Assembly: GCA_028285595.1 (NCBI GenBank)
Contig: JANQOW010000054.1
Coordinates: forward strand, 1-57,198
Length of the DNA: 57,198 bases
DNA from: Hyphomicrobiales bacterium
GTDB taxonomy: Bacteria > Pseudomonadota > Alphaproteobacteria > Rhizobiales > CAJQND01
Direction: 5' to 3'
Shown here: positions 41,545 to 50,392 of the stretch, piece by piece
How positions within the stretch are numbered: the first letter of the stretch is position 1
Layout: the number at the start of each line of letters is the position of its first letter
Program-made: the position numbers and the translations under genes
Notes under the pieces: generated by a model
Databases searched by the model: none
What the model saw: the letters and a program-made list of their open reading frames with translations, nothing else
What the model was told of the DNA's origin: nothing

Positions 41545-42546
41545 ATGAAGAACTGGCTTAGCATTCTCGCCGCTGTGGCGCTTACAGCCATCGCCACGTT
41601 GGCCCACGCCGCCGATTTCAAACCGGCGGTGATCTATGACATGGGCGGCAAGTTCGACAAGTCCTTCAACGAGGGTGTCTATGCCGGCATCAAACGTTTT
41701 GAGGACGAGACGGGCGTCAAGGTAATGGAGTTCGAAGTTACCAACGAAACCCAGCGCGAGCAGGCCATGACGCGTATGGCGCAGCGCGGCGCCACCATCA
41801 TTCTGGGCGTGGGCTTTGCCCAAGCCGATGCCATCAACAAGGTGGCGGCGGCTCATCCGGACAAGAAGTTCGCCATTATTGATGTGAGCTGGCTGGACCA
41901 ACCAAACCTGCGCCAATACGCCTTCAAGGAGCATGAAGGCAGCTATCTGGTTGGGGTCGCAGCAGCGCTTGCCTCCAAGTCCGGCAAGGTTGGTTTTGTC
42001 GGCGGCATGGACATTCCGCTGATCCGGAAATTCGCCTGCGGCTACGTGCAAGGGGTGAAGTCCGTGAACCCTGATGCAGAGGTTTTCCAGAACATGACCG
42101 GCACCACGCCGTCTGCGTGGAACGATCCGGGCAAAGGCTCAGAGCTCACCCAAAGCCAGATAGATCGCGGCGCGGATGTGGTCTACCACGCGGCCGGCGG
42201 CACGGGGATTGGTGTGATCCGGGCAGCAGCCGATGCAGGCAAGCTGGCCATCGGCGTGGACTCAAACCAGAACCACCTGGCCCCCGGCTCAGTGCTCACC
42301 TCCATGATGAAGCGTGTTGACGTGGCCGCGTATCAGACCATGAAAGATGCCATGTCGGGCACCTTTGAAACCGGGGTGCGCGTGCTCGGTCTTAAAGAGG
42401 GCGGCGTGGACTGGGCCCAGGACGAACACAATGCAAAGCTCATCACCGCCGACATGAAAGCCAAGATTGATGCGGCCAGCGAGGCCATCAAGACCGGCAA
42501 GGTGGCGGTGCATGATTATCAGAGCGACAGCAAGTGTCCGTTCTGA
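41545..42546 (+). CDS. BMP-family (basic membrane protein) ABC-transporter substrate-binding protein
   Basis: 333 residues with a Sec signal, KNWLSILAAVALTAIATLA then HA, and no lipobox, so a soluble periplasmic protein. The mature part is the BMP/Med fold: VIYDMGGKFDKSFNEGVYAG, ITTNETQ-like region (EFEVTNETQREQAMTRMAQR) and VGFVGGMDIPLIRKFACGYV. Members bind purine and pyrimidine nucleosides. It is 31 bases after the oxygenase gene and is followed by ATPase and two permease genes, completing the importer. Confidence 0.93.
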   Translation: MKNWLSILAAVALTAIATLAHAADFKPAVIYDMGGKFDKSFNEGVYAGIKRFEDETGVKVMEFEVTNETQREQAMTRMAQRGATIILGVGFAQADAINKVAAAHPDKKFAIIDVSWLDQPNLRQYAFKEHEGSYLVGVAAALASKSGKVGFVGGMDIPLIRKFACGYVQGVKSVNPDAEVFQNMTGTTPSAWNDPGKGSELTQSQIDRGADVVYHAAGGTGIGVIRAAADAGKLAIGVDSNQNHLAPGSVLTSMMKRVDVAAYQTMKDAMSGTFETGVRVLGLKEGGVDWAQDEHNAKLITADMKAKIDAASEAIKTGKVAVHDYQSDSKCPF

Positions 42547-42570
42547 GCTAAGCATTGAGGGGACGGCACG

Positions 42571-44139
42571 ATGGCAGGGGCGGCTGAGCCTTTAGGCGGC
42601 GCAAGCAAGCCGCCCCCCGCCATTGAGCTGCGGGCCGTCAGCAAGTCGTTTGGTCTGGTTCAGGCCAACAAGAACATTGACCTGGTGGTGCAACCGGGCA
42701 CCATCCACGGCATCATCGGGGAAAACGGTGCCGGCAAATCCACGCTGATGAACATCCTCTACGGCCTGCACCAGGCCGATAGCGGCGAGATGATCATTAA
42801 CGGGGCACCCGTTCAAATCCATTCAAGCGCCGACGCCATCGCCTGCGGCATCGGCATGGTGCATCAGCACTTCATGCTGGTGCCCAACTTCACCGTGCTG
42901 GAAAATGTCATGCTCGGCAGCGAAGGCGGCATGCTGTTGGCCGAAGGCCGGGAGGAGACCCGCGCCACGCTGCAAAAGCTCGCCGAAGAATACGGCATGA
43001 CCGTTGACGCCGATGCGCTTGCGGGCGATTTGCCGGTTGGCCTCCAACAACGGGTGGAGATCATCAAGGCGCTGAAGGGCGGCGCAAAGATTCTCATTCT
43101 GGATGAGCCCACCGGCGTACTCACGCCTCAAGAAGCGGTGAGCCTCTTTAAGATCTTAGAGACGTTGAAGCAGGACGGCGTCACCATCCTTCTCATCACC
43201 CACAAGCTGGAAGAGATCATGGCGGCCACAGACACCGTCTCCATCATGCGCCAAGGCGAGATGGTGGGGCACCGGGCCACGGCCGAAACCAATCCCGAAG
43301 AGTTGGCTGAACTCATGGTGGGCCGCAAGGTGCTTTTGCGTGTCGACAAGGGCACCTCTCAGCCGAGCGACGTCAAACTTTCCACGAGTGGCCTGAGCTG
43401 CACCTCACCGGAAGGGGTTCAGTTTATCCGTGACGTGTCGTTTGAGGTGCGGGCCGGAGAGATCTTGGGCGTCGCCGGTATTGCCGGCAATGGCCAGAGC
43501 GAGCTTCTGGAAGCGCTCGCCGGCATGCGCCCGCCGACGACAGGGACGATTGAGATACTCGGCCAAACCATCACAGCGGACGGACAGTCAGATCCACAGA
43601 TCATGCGCCGGGTAGGGTTGGCCCATATTCCCGAAGACCGTCACAAGTTCGGCTTGGTGCTGGGATTTGAAGCCCGGGAGAATGCCATTCTGGGCTACCA
43701 CTATGCGAAACAAACGGGCGACGGCAGGCTGATTGAAAGCAAGGCCGTCACGGCGCACTGCCAGGCGTTGATGAGCGCCCATGATGTGCGCCCGGACAAT
43801 CCGTATCTGACAGCCAAGAACTTTTCCGGCGGCAATCAGCAGAAGCTGGTGATCGCCCGCGAGATGCATGCCGCCCCCGGCGTGCTCATCGTCGGCCAGC
43901 CCACACGCGGCGTGGACATCGGCGCCATTGAGTTCATCCACAAAGAGCTGATCGCCCTGCGCGATGCCGGCGCGGCCATTCTCCTGGTCTCGGTGGAACT
44001 GGAAGAGGTCCTTGGCCTCGCCGACCGCATCATGGTCATGAACAATGGTGAGCAGGTGGGCATTATCGACCGGTCGGAGGCGAACGAGCAAACCCTTGGT
44101 CTGATGATGGCGGGCATCGCTCCGGAGAAAGCGGCATGA
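42571..44139 (+). CDS. Nucleoside-type ABC importer ATPase with two ATP-binding domains
   Basis: 522 residues, two tandem nucleotide-binding domains like those of RbsA or the nucleoside YufO/BmpA-linked ATPase. Domain 1: Walker A GENGAGKST, VGLQQRVEIIKAL as signature, Walker B LILDEPTGVLTP. Domain 2: degenerate Walker A GIAGNGQSELLEALAG, signature FSGGNQQKLVIAREM and VGQPTRGVDIGA in the Walker B place. Pairing with two permease genes and a BMP protein is characteristic. Its stop overlaps the first permease gene's start by four bases. Confidence 0.94.
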   Translation: MAGAAEPLGGASKPPPAIELRAVSKSFGLVQANKNIDLVVQPGTIHGIIGENGAGKSTLMNILYGLHQADSGEMIINGAPVQIHSSADAIACGIGMVHQHFMLVPNFTVLENVMLGSEGGMLLAEGREETRATLQKLAEEYGMTVDADALAGDLPVGLQQRVEIIKALKGGAKILILDEPTGVLTPQEAVSLFKILETLKQDGVTILLITHKLEEIMAATDTVSIMRQGEMVGHRATAETNPEELAELMVGRKVLLRVDKGTSQPSDVKLSTSGLSCTSPEGVQFIRDVSFEVRAGEILGVAGIAGNGQSELLEALAGMRPPTTGTIEILGQTITADGQSDPQIMRRVGLAHIPEDRHKFGLVLGFEARENAILGYHYAKQTGDGRLIESKAVTAHCQALMSAHDVRPDNPYLTAKNFSGGNQQKLVIAREMHAAPGVLIVGQPTRGVDIGAIEFIHKELIALRDAGAAILLVSVELEEVLGLADRIMVMNNGEQVGIIDRSEANEQTLGLMMAGIAPEKAA

Positions 44140-45254
44140 GCGCCACGCCACCCTTGCCGCGCTGGGCGGATCTCTTCCTGCTGCCTGCACTCAACCTGTT
44201 GGCAGCCTTCTTTGTGTGCGGTCTGATTGTGCTGGCCATTGGAGAGAACCCCATCACCGCGTTGGGCGTGATGATCAAGGGCGCCTTCGTCTATCCCGGC
44301 AGTCTCGGCTACACCCTCTATTACACAACCAATTTCATCTTCACCGGTCTTGCCGTGGCCGTCGCCTTTCATGCCATGATGTTCAACATTGGCGGGGAAG
44401 GACAAGCCTATGTGGGCGGTCTTGGGGCCGGCTTGGTCTCTCTGTCTCTGGCAGGCGTCATGCCGTCATTGATTGTGCTGCCTTTGGCGGTTTTGGGTGC
44501 GGCCTTGTTCGGCGCGGCGTGGGGCATCGTGCCCGGTTACCTTCAGGCCAAGCGCGGCAGCCACATTGTCATCACCACCATTATGTTCAACTTCATTGCG
44601 GCGTCTTTGATGGTCTGGCTGTTGGCCGGTCCGTTGATTGAACCGGGACAGATGTCGCCCCAGACCCCGAAGTTTGAACCGGCGGGCCAGCTTCCCTCTC
44701 TGCAAGCAATCCTGGGTGCGCTCGGCATCAGCATCGCCAACTCACCGCTCAATCTGTCGTTCCTGATTGCTCTGGCCGCGCTGTTCGGATTTTGGGTTCT
44801 GATCTGGCGCACCCGGCTTGGCTATGAAATTCGCACCGTTGGGCAAAACCCCGAAGCGGCACGCTATGCCGGCATCAACGTGCCCAGGGTCGTCATCATT
44901 ACCCTGGCCATATCCGGGGCCCTGGCCGGCCTTATGGCGACCAATGAGATCTTGGGCGTGCAGCACCGGGTGGTGCTCAACTTCACCGCAGGCTACGGCT
45001 TCACCGGCATCGCTGTTGCGCTCATGGGGCGCAACCATCCCATTGGGATCTTCTTGGCCAGCCTTCTGTTCGGAGCGCTCTATCAGGGTGGAGCAGAGCT
45101 CGACTTTGAGTTCCAGTCCATCACCCGCGAGATGGTTCTTCTCATCCAGGGCATGATCATTCTGTTCTCCGGCGCCCTGGCCTATATGTTCAACCCACCA
45201 GTGGCCCGGTTCTTGGCCAGATACGCCGCAAAGCGCGAGGCGGCCCATGTCTGA
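44136..45254 (+). CDS. Nucleoside-type ABC importer permease 1
   Basis: 372 residues with about ten membrane helices of the BPD_transp_2 family. MMFNIGGEGQAYVGGLGAGL and RAVGQNPEAARYAGINVPRV-like loop (TVGQNPEAARYAGINVPRVV) are hallmarks of the first permease of nucleoside importers (YufP-like). The start ATG lies in the ATPase gene's last codons, and the end overlaps permease 2 by eight bases. Supports one polycistronic message. Confidence 0.93.
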   Translation: MSATPPLPRWADLFLLPALNLLAAFFVCGLIVLAIGENPITALGVMIKGAFVYPGSLGYTLYYTTNFIFTGLAVAVAFHAMMFNIGGEGQAYVGGLGAGLVSLSLAGVMPSLIVLPLAVLGAALFGAAWGIVPGYLQAKRGSHIVITTIMFNFIAASLMVWLLAGPLIEPGQMSPQTPKFEPAGQLPSLQAILGALGISIANSPLNLSFLIALAALFGFWVLIWRTRLGYEIRTVGQNPEAARYAGINVPRVVIITLAISGALAGLMATNEILGVQHRVVLNFTAGYGFTGIAVALMGRNHPIGIFLASLLFGALYQGGAELDFEFQSITREMVLLIQGMIILFSGALAYMFNPPVARFLARYAAKREAAHV

Positions 45255-46215
45255 GTTCGCGCTGCAGCTCCTCCTCACCTTTGATGCCACCTTGCGCCTG
45301 GCCGCCCCGCTCATCTTGTGTGCCATGGCGGGCATCTTTTCGGAACGCTCCGGCGTCATCGATATCTCCCTTGAAGGCAAGATGCTGAGCGCCGCCTTCA
45401 CCGCCGCTGCGGTGGCCCATCTGTCAGGCTCGCCCTGGCTCGGTGTGATGGCGGCCGTTACCGTCTCCATGGCTTTAGGCATCGTCCACGGATTTGCCTG
45501 CATCACGCACCGGGGCAATCAAGTGGTGAGCGGACTGGCCATCAACATTCTGGCCTCAGGGCTGACGGTGACAATCGGTATCGCTCTCTTTCGCCAGGGC
45601 GGACAAACGCCCCCTCTCACATCAGGGGAACGGTTCGGACCGATCACCTGGTGGTTCGTTGAGGGCCTGAACACCATACCGCTGATCGGCACCATCTACC
45701 GGGAGCTGATCAGTGGACACAATGTGCTGGTCTATCTGGCTTTGGCCGCGGTGCCCCTCAGCGCCTGGCTTCTTTACAAGACCCGGTTCGGATTGCGCTT
45801 GCGGGCCGTGGGCGAGGTGCCGGAGGCTGTGGACAGCGCCGGTGTCTCCGTCGTCTGGCTGCGCTACCGGGCCGTCATCATCGCCGGCCTTCTGTGCGGC
45901 ATTGCCGGCGCGTATCTCTCCACCGGCCAGGGCGCCGGCTTTGTGCGCGAGATGTCTGCAGGCAAAGGCTACATCGCGTTGGCTGCCGTCATCTTCGGCA
46001 AGTGGCGCCCGGCCCAGGCCCTCGGCGCCTGCCTCATGTTCGGGTTCCTGGAAGCGGGTGCCGCGCGGCTGCAAGGGGTGGAACTGCCGCTCATCGGCGA
46101 AGCCCCGGTGCAGTTGATGCTGGCGCTGCCCTACATAATGACCGTTCTGCTCTTGGCCGGCTTCATCGGCCGCGCTCATCCTCCTGCGGCCATTGGGGAG
46201 CCTTATGTGAAGTAG
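45247..46215 (+). CDS. Nucleoside-type ABC importer permease 2
   Basis: 322 residues, about nine to ten helices (YufQ-like). GIFSERSGVIDISLEGKMLS at the N-terminus and RAVGEVPEAVDSAGVSVVWL in the coupling loop are the distinguishing motifs. It is the last gene of the seven-gene operon, overlapping permease 1 by eight bases. It converges on the homocysteine-methyltransferase-like gene with a 14-base gap and no clear terminator. Confidence 0.93.
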   Translation: MSEFALQLLLTFDATLRLAAPLILCAMAGIFSERSGVIDISLEGKMLSAAFTAAAVAHLSGSPWLGVMAAVTVSMALGIVHGFACITHRGNQVVSGLAINILASGLTVTIGIALFRQGGQTPPLTSGERFGPITWWFVEGLNTIPLIGTIYRELISGHNVLVYLALAAVPLSAWLLYKTRFGLRLRAVGEVPEAVDSAGVSVVWLRYRAVIIAGLLCGIAGAYLSTGQGAGFVREMSAGKGYIALAAVIFGKWRPAQALGACLMFGFLEAGAARLQGVELPLIGEAPVQLMLALPYIMTVLLLAGFIGRAHPPAAIGEPYVK

Positions 46216-46229
46216 AGGACCCCAGCGCC

Positions 46230-47117
46230 TCAGACCAGCGGGCGCAGGGCCGCAATGTGGTCCGCCCCCAGACCGCAGCAGGATCCGATCACCTGCACAT
46301 CCCGGGAAAGCCACCCCTTGGCGCTCGCCGCATACTCCGACGGCGACACCGTCTGGTCATAGTAGCAGACATTGTCCACCCAACGGGCCGAGTGGGCATA
46401 AACCCCCACCGGGCCGGCCCAGTGTTCGGCCACCACGTCCAGGCAGGCATCTATGTAATCGACTTCCGTGTGCATGATATTGACAAGCGGGACGTTCCGG
46501 GGGGCAAGCGCTTCAAGTGCATCCGCCAGGGTGTCTCCCTGATAGAGACACATGGTGTCGGCATCATTCGGCTTGCACGATAAACCAACCCAGACGGGCA
46601 GACCCGTGGCTTGCGCAGCTTCCAACGTGACCAGCATGCGCTCAATGTCGACCATCATCTCCAGCATCAGGAGATCGGCGCCGGCATCCGCCATGATAGC
46701 AGCTTGCTCGCCAGCACTTGCCAACAGCTCAACCGGATCGACCCAAGGCCCGGTCCAGGCCCAATAGGAGATGCCGCCTGCCACGAGCACGTCCGGCGTG
46801 CCCATCTGCGCGCGCGCTTTGATGGCCAGCTCAACGCCCTTCCGGTTGTAGGCGTCGAAATGCTCCTCCTCCCCGGCAATGCGCAAGGCCTGCCGGTGGG
46901 TGGCGAAGGTGTTGGAGATGACAATCTCCGCGCCGTTGCGGATGTAATCCTCATGCACTTTGCAGAGGATGTCCGGATGGCTCAGGGCTCCGCCGCCGTT
47001 CCACGCGCCATCGAGCTGAGGCACACCGCGCCGCTCGATCTCCGTGCCTGTGGCCCCGTCGATCAGAATGCGCTCACCCTTGGCGATGCGCGCCATGACC
47101 TTTTCGTATCTGCTCAC
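46230..47117 (-). CDS. Homocysteine S-methyltransferase-like protein with an altered zinc site
   Basis: 295 residues, TIM-barrel S-methyltransferase domain. ILIDGATGTEIERRGVPQLD, SNTFATHRQALRIAG and VIGSCCGLGADHIAALRPLV are seen. The usual zinc ligands are one Cys in GxNC and the CC of GGCCG. The CC is present in GSCCG, but the first Cys position reads GVYAHSARW, with no cysteine. A histidine is nearby, so the site may be His-Cys-Cys or the protein may have a different function. The gene lies 63 bases after a haloacid dehalogenase gene on the same strand. Enzymatic role uncertain. Confidence 0.8.
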   Translation of the reverse strand: MSRYEKVMARIAKGERILIDGATGTEIERRGVPQLDGAWNGGGALSHPDILCKVHEDYIRNGAEIVISNTFATHRQALRIAGEEEHFDAYNRKGVELAIKARAQMGTPDVLVAGGISYWAWTGPWVDPVELLASAGEQAAIMADAGADLLMLEMMVDIERMLVTLEAAQATGLPVWVGLSCKPNDADTMCLYQGDTLADALEALAPRNVPLVNIMHTEVDYIDACLDVVAEHWAGPVGVYAHSARWVDNVCYYDQTVSPSEYAASAKGWLSRDVQVIGSCCGLGADHIAALRPLV

Positions 47118-47180
47118 GTCAACCTCCCAATGCTGCGCGCCGCAACGATAGCTGAGACGCGCCGCAACGGGAAGCCAAAG

Positions 47181-47912
47181 CTAGCCTGCGCTCCCGGCCA
47201 GTTCAGCCTTGTGCGCGTCCACCAACTCCGCCATCGAGTTAAACCGGAAAGCCACATCCGGCGTCTCGCCCGGATCGCGCGTTGCCCCAAATCCTTGCTT
47301 GTCATGCCGCCGATAGATCCAGCACGAGGCCAAGCCGTGCCGGGCGGCCGGGACATGATCGTGGAACAGGCTTTCAGCCGTGTGGAGCACGTCGGACTTG
47401 GCGATGCCGCGCCGCTCAAGGTGGGTCAGCATGTACTCGAAATTCGTGTCTGAGGGTTTGTACGCGCCCACATCCTGGGCGGTGTAAATGGCATCAAACG
47501 CCACCTCCAACTTCGCGTTGCTATGGGCAAAGCTCTCATTGTCCACGTTGGAGAGGATCACCAATTTATAGTGCTGTTTGAGATAGTGCAGCGCTTCGGC
47601 AGAATCGGCAAAAGCGGGCCAGTCTTTCACCGAGCGGCCATAGGTGATGCACGCCTCGATGCTCACCTCAACACCCCATTCCTCTGCCAGGCGCTTATAG
47701 ACAATGGCCAGCAGATCACTGTAACGGCACCCAGGCGTCCAGCGCTGCTGGGTGGATTCGTGGAACGCATGGGCCTCCAAAATTTGGTCGCGTGTGAGCG
47801 CCTGGGGGAGCTGGTCTGTCAGCGGCTTCAAGGCGCCAATGATGCCACTCTCCCAATCGATCAGTGTGCCGTAGCAATCGAATGTGAGCGCTTTGAAATC
47901 GGTCAGTTTCAT
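47181..47912 (-). CDS. Type II haloacid dehalogenase (HAD superfamily)
   Basis: 243 residues from ATG 47912; a longer open frame to 48119 lacks support. The nucleophile Asp is in FDCYGTLIDWESG (about 9), with LVILSNVDNESF (Ser/Asn motif II), YKPSDTNFEYM (motif III Lys) and SLFHDHVPAARHG (motif IV Asp) further on. It matches the L-2-haloacid dehalogenase group, which releases halide from 2-haloacids; related proteins act on other phosphorylated or halogenated substrates. A decayed relative lies at 24300-24500. Neighbours on the same strand are the methyltransferase-like gene downstream and an AraC-type gene 118 bases upstream. Confidence 0.88.
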   Translation of the reverse strand: MKLTDFKALTFDCYGTLIDWESGIIGALKPLTDQLPQALTRDQILEAHAFHESTQQRWTPGCRYSDLLAIVYKRLAEEWGVEVSIEACITYGRSVKDWPAFADSAEALHYLKQHYKLVILSNVDNESFAHSNAKLEVAFDAIYTAQDVGAYKPSDTNFEYMLTHLERRGIAKSDVLHTAESLFHDHVPAARHGLASCWIYRRHDKQGFGATRDPGETPDVAFRFNSMAELVDAHKAELAGSAG

Positions 47913-48030
47913 CGGTGTCTCCTCATCATCTGCTTGGCCGTAACGGCCACAGCGTATGTGAAAGCGATAGCAGAACGGGAAGCGCTGTGCTGTGCAGATT
48001 GGATGGTGTTGTTTGCCGCTCAGATGGAAA

Positions 48031-48750
48031 TCACGGCTGGCGGGCAAAGGCACGGGGGCTTTGGCCGAAGTGTGCCCGGAAGCGGCGGCTGAACGCAGAG
48101 GCATCATCATACCCCACATCCAACGCCACCACGTTGACCGGCGTATCCGTATTGGTCAGCAGGGTCTTGGCCTGCTCCATACGCCGCCGGGTGAGATAGG
48201 CGCTCCAGGGTTCGCCCAGGCTTTTCTTGAAGACCGTCTTGAACTGACTCACACTGAGACAGGCCACCTCGGCCAGAGCTTCCACCGGATGCGAGACGGC
48301 AAGGTCCTCCTCCATCAGCCGCACAACACGCATGACGCGCGCGTCCCGGCGCGCGGCAAAGTCTTGCTGCGCAAACAGATGCGCAAAGAGGTTCCACAGC
48401 AGTCTATGGGTTTGCTCATCGGCGGAGCTGGTGAGCTGCGTTTCCGCATAGGAGCAGAACGCGCGAAGGTCCGTTCCGATTTGCACGCAAGGTTCGTTAA
48501 GCCCTTCCGCATTGGAGGGGAGGCCGTGCATGTCCACAACAAGAAAGCGTGACTTTTCATGAGCCCCAAACTGATGCGCCGTTCCTGACGGAATGATCAC
48601 GCAATGTCCCACCTCGACCACATGGCTTGTCTCGTCAAAACCGATCTCCATCGCCCCGCTGAGAGGGATCACGATCTGATCGAAATCATGAGCGTGCGTA
48701 TCCTTGGTCAAAGTGTAAGAGCGCAGAGACAAGCTGCCCGTATCGGCCAT
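48031..48750 (-). CDS. AraC-family regulator with N-terminal cupin
   Basis: 239 residues from ATG 48750. N-terminal cupin barrel (about 15-90) with HAHDFDQIVIPLSGAMEIGF and GHCVIIPSGTAHQFGAHEK; C-terminal AraC-type double helix-turn-helix (about 145-237) with LAEVACLSVSQFKTVFKKSL and NVVALDVGYDDASAFSRRFR. It follows the DapA-like gene by 17 bases on the same strand, as the last gene of the DinB/DapA-like group, so it may respond to that enzyme's substrate. No effector can be predicted. Confidence 0.9.
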   Translation of the reverse strand: MADTGSLSLRSYTLTKDTHAHDFDQIVIPLSGAMEIGFDETSHVVEVGHCVIIPSGTAHQFGAHEKSRFLVVDMHGLPSNAEGLNEPCVQIGTDLRAFCSYAETQLTSSADEQTHRLLWNLFAHLFAQQDFAARRDARVMRVVRLMEEDLAVSHPVEALAEVACLSVSQFKTVFKKSLGEPWSAYLTRRRMEQAKTLLTNTDTPVNVVALDVGYDDASAFSRRFRAHFGQSPRAFARQP

Positions 48751-48767
48751 ACCCACCGCTCCCGCAC

Positions 48768-49667
48768 CTAAGCGCCAAGCGGGCCGAGATCCCGCGACCA
48801 GCGTTCCAAGCTCTCCAGACCAAAGGCATTGTGCGCAAGGGCCGGCACGCGGTCGTGCACGTCGCCCAGACCTAAGCGGCGCGCCGTCAGCCGTTTGCCG
48901 TAGCACAAGAGATGATCGATGGAGAGCATGAGGAAGCCAAGCAGCGGAGCAATGCCCTTAAAGGCGCTTTCTGCCGCGGCTTGATCGCCGGAGCGCACCA
49001 GATCGTAAATCCGCGCCTGCACATCGCACGCATCGGGAGAAGGGATCACCCCGGCAAAGCCTGCAGCCAGCGTGTCAATCAGATCCACGCCATTGCGCCC
49101 ATTGAAGAGATCAAACGCTCCCGCAGACGCCTTGGCCAGGGCAGCGCTGGCCATGGCATCACCCTCAGCCTTCAAGATCGAAACATTGGGATGTCGCTTG
49201 TTGAGCGCGATGAGGCCGTCATCGGAAAGGCCAATGCCAATGAACTGAGGCGCGTTTTGAATGCCCACAGGAACAGGAGAAGTATCCGCCACCGCGCCAA
49301 AAAACCCGATCAGATCTTCTTCAGAGATCTCCGCAACCGGTGGCGGCTGCAGCACCACCCAGGCCGCACCGCGATCGGCGGCCCGTTGGGCCATCTCACT
49401 CTGTAAGTCTATGGTCGGCTCAGTGATCGTCACGCTCACCGGCACCCGTCCGGCCGCGTCCGTCAGAACCCAGTCGCACAGATCACGCTTCTCCGCCGGC
49501 GAGAGCTTGCCGCACTCACTGGCCAAGCCCCCCACGGCCACGCCGTGCACACCGCCCGCAATGCAGCCCTCCACCTGACGGGTCATCGCCTGTCGGTCCA
49601 AGGCCCCGTTTGCATCGAAGAAGGCATAGAGCATCGGGTAGATGCCGTGAAACCGATGCGGGCTCAT
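48768..49667 (-). CDS. DapA/NanA-family lyase-like protein with altered active site
   Basis: 299 residues, TIM barrel of the dihydrodipicolinate-synthase/N-acetylneuraminate-lyase superfamily. The Schiff-base lysine is present (SILKAEGD, Lys166), so aldolase-type chemistry is possible. The usual GTTGE loop is GGLASECGKL, and the general-acid Tyr of the YNxP motif is replaced by Gln137 in VGIQNAPQF. These changes exclude an authentic DapA. It probably acts on another 2-oxo acid. It follows the DinB gene at three bases and precedes the AraC-type gene at 17 bases. Confidence 0.85.
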   Translation of the reverse strand: MSPHRFHGIYPMLYAFFDANGALDRQAMTRQVEGCIAGGVHGVAVGGLASECGKLSPAEKRDLCDWVLTDAAGRVPVSVTITEPTIDLQSEMAQRAADRGAAWVVLQPPPVAEISEEDLIGFFGAVADTSPVPVGIQNAPQFIGIGLSDDGLIALNKRHPNVSILKAEGDAMASAALAKASAGAFDLFNGRNGVDLIDTLAAGFAGVIPSPDACDVQARIYDLVRSGDQAAAESAFKGIAPLLGFLMLSIDHLLCYGKRLTARRLGLGDVHDRVPALAHNAFGLESLERWSRDLGPLGA

Positions 49668-49670
49668 GTG

Positions 49671-50183
49671 TCAGCCCTCCGCGTCTGGTTTAAAGGGAAG
49701 ATCTGTGTCCCCGGGCCGCTGGCCTCCTGCGGTCAGCATGGCGTGGACCTGGCCACGGTGATGGGTTTGGTGATTAAAGAAGTGCGTGATCAACAGCCCC
49801 AGCGGTTTGGAGACGTTCCGGCCCACAGCACCGGAATACCAGGTCAGGTCCCCAGCCAGAGCCGTCTCATCAAACCCGGCGGCCCAGGCGATAATCTGCC
49901 GGTCAAGCTCTCCGCGCTCGCGCACCAGCTCGTCCCATTGGGCAGCTTCGGCAACAGAGTCCGCAATCGACTGCTGACGCGCCTCACCTCCGGCCCCGAA
50001 CCGGCTCAACCAAACCTTGTCGCCCCACAAAAGATGGCTCAACGTGGCATGGATGGAGCCGAAAAACGCGCCCCGGTCTGCGCGGCGCTCTTCATCGCTC
50101 AACTGCCCGGCTGAACCATAAAGATTATCATTCTGCCATTGGTTATAAGCGGCCATGGTCATGATGTAATCACGGCTGATCAT
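49671..50183 (-). CDS. DinB-family protein
   Basis: 170 residues, four-helix-bundle DinB/YfiT-like fold. Metal-binding histidines are visible in SIHATLSHLLWGDKVW (about 50) and THFFNHQTHHRGQVHAML (about 133-141), the usual three-His pattern. Many members are metal-dependent enzymes with mycothiol, bacillithiol or glutathione; the name DinB refers to the B. subtilis damage-inducible protein and not to DNA polymerase IV. The gene is the first of a three-gene leftward set with the DapA-like and AraC genes. Function unclear. Confidence 0.9.
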   Translation of the reverse strand: MISRDYIMTMAAYNQWQNDNLYGSAGQLSDEERRADRGAFFGSIHATLSHLLWGDKVWLSRFGAGGEARQQSIADSVAEAAQWDELVRERGELDRQIIAWAAGFDETALAGDLTWYSGAVGRNVSKPLGLLITHFFNHQTHHRGQVHAMLTAGGQRPGDTDLPFKPDAEG

Positions 50184-50392
50184 TCAAGCCTCCTGGAGTG
50201 CCCGTGTGTCTCTCTCTTTTACCGGGCAATCTCGCCGCCGCCAAACCATGCCGTCACCCGCAACGTGTTTGCCCGCCGTTTTATGGTTAATCGGAGATTA
50301 CCCTTATGCTGACAAAAATGTGAGCAGGTGTCAGTGGACATGCCCGGCCCAATTTCGGTACATCTTCAAGTATTCGTGAGTGGAATGGGAAG

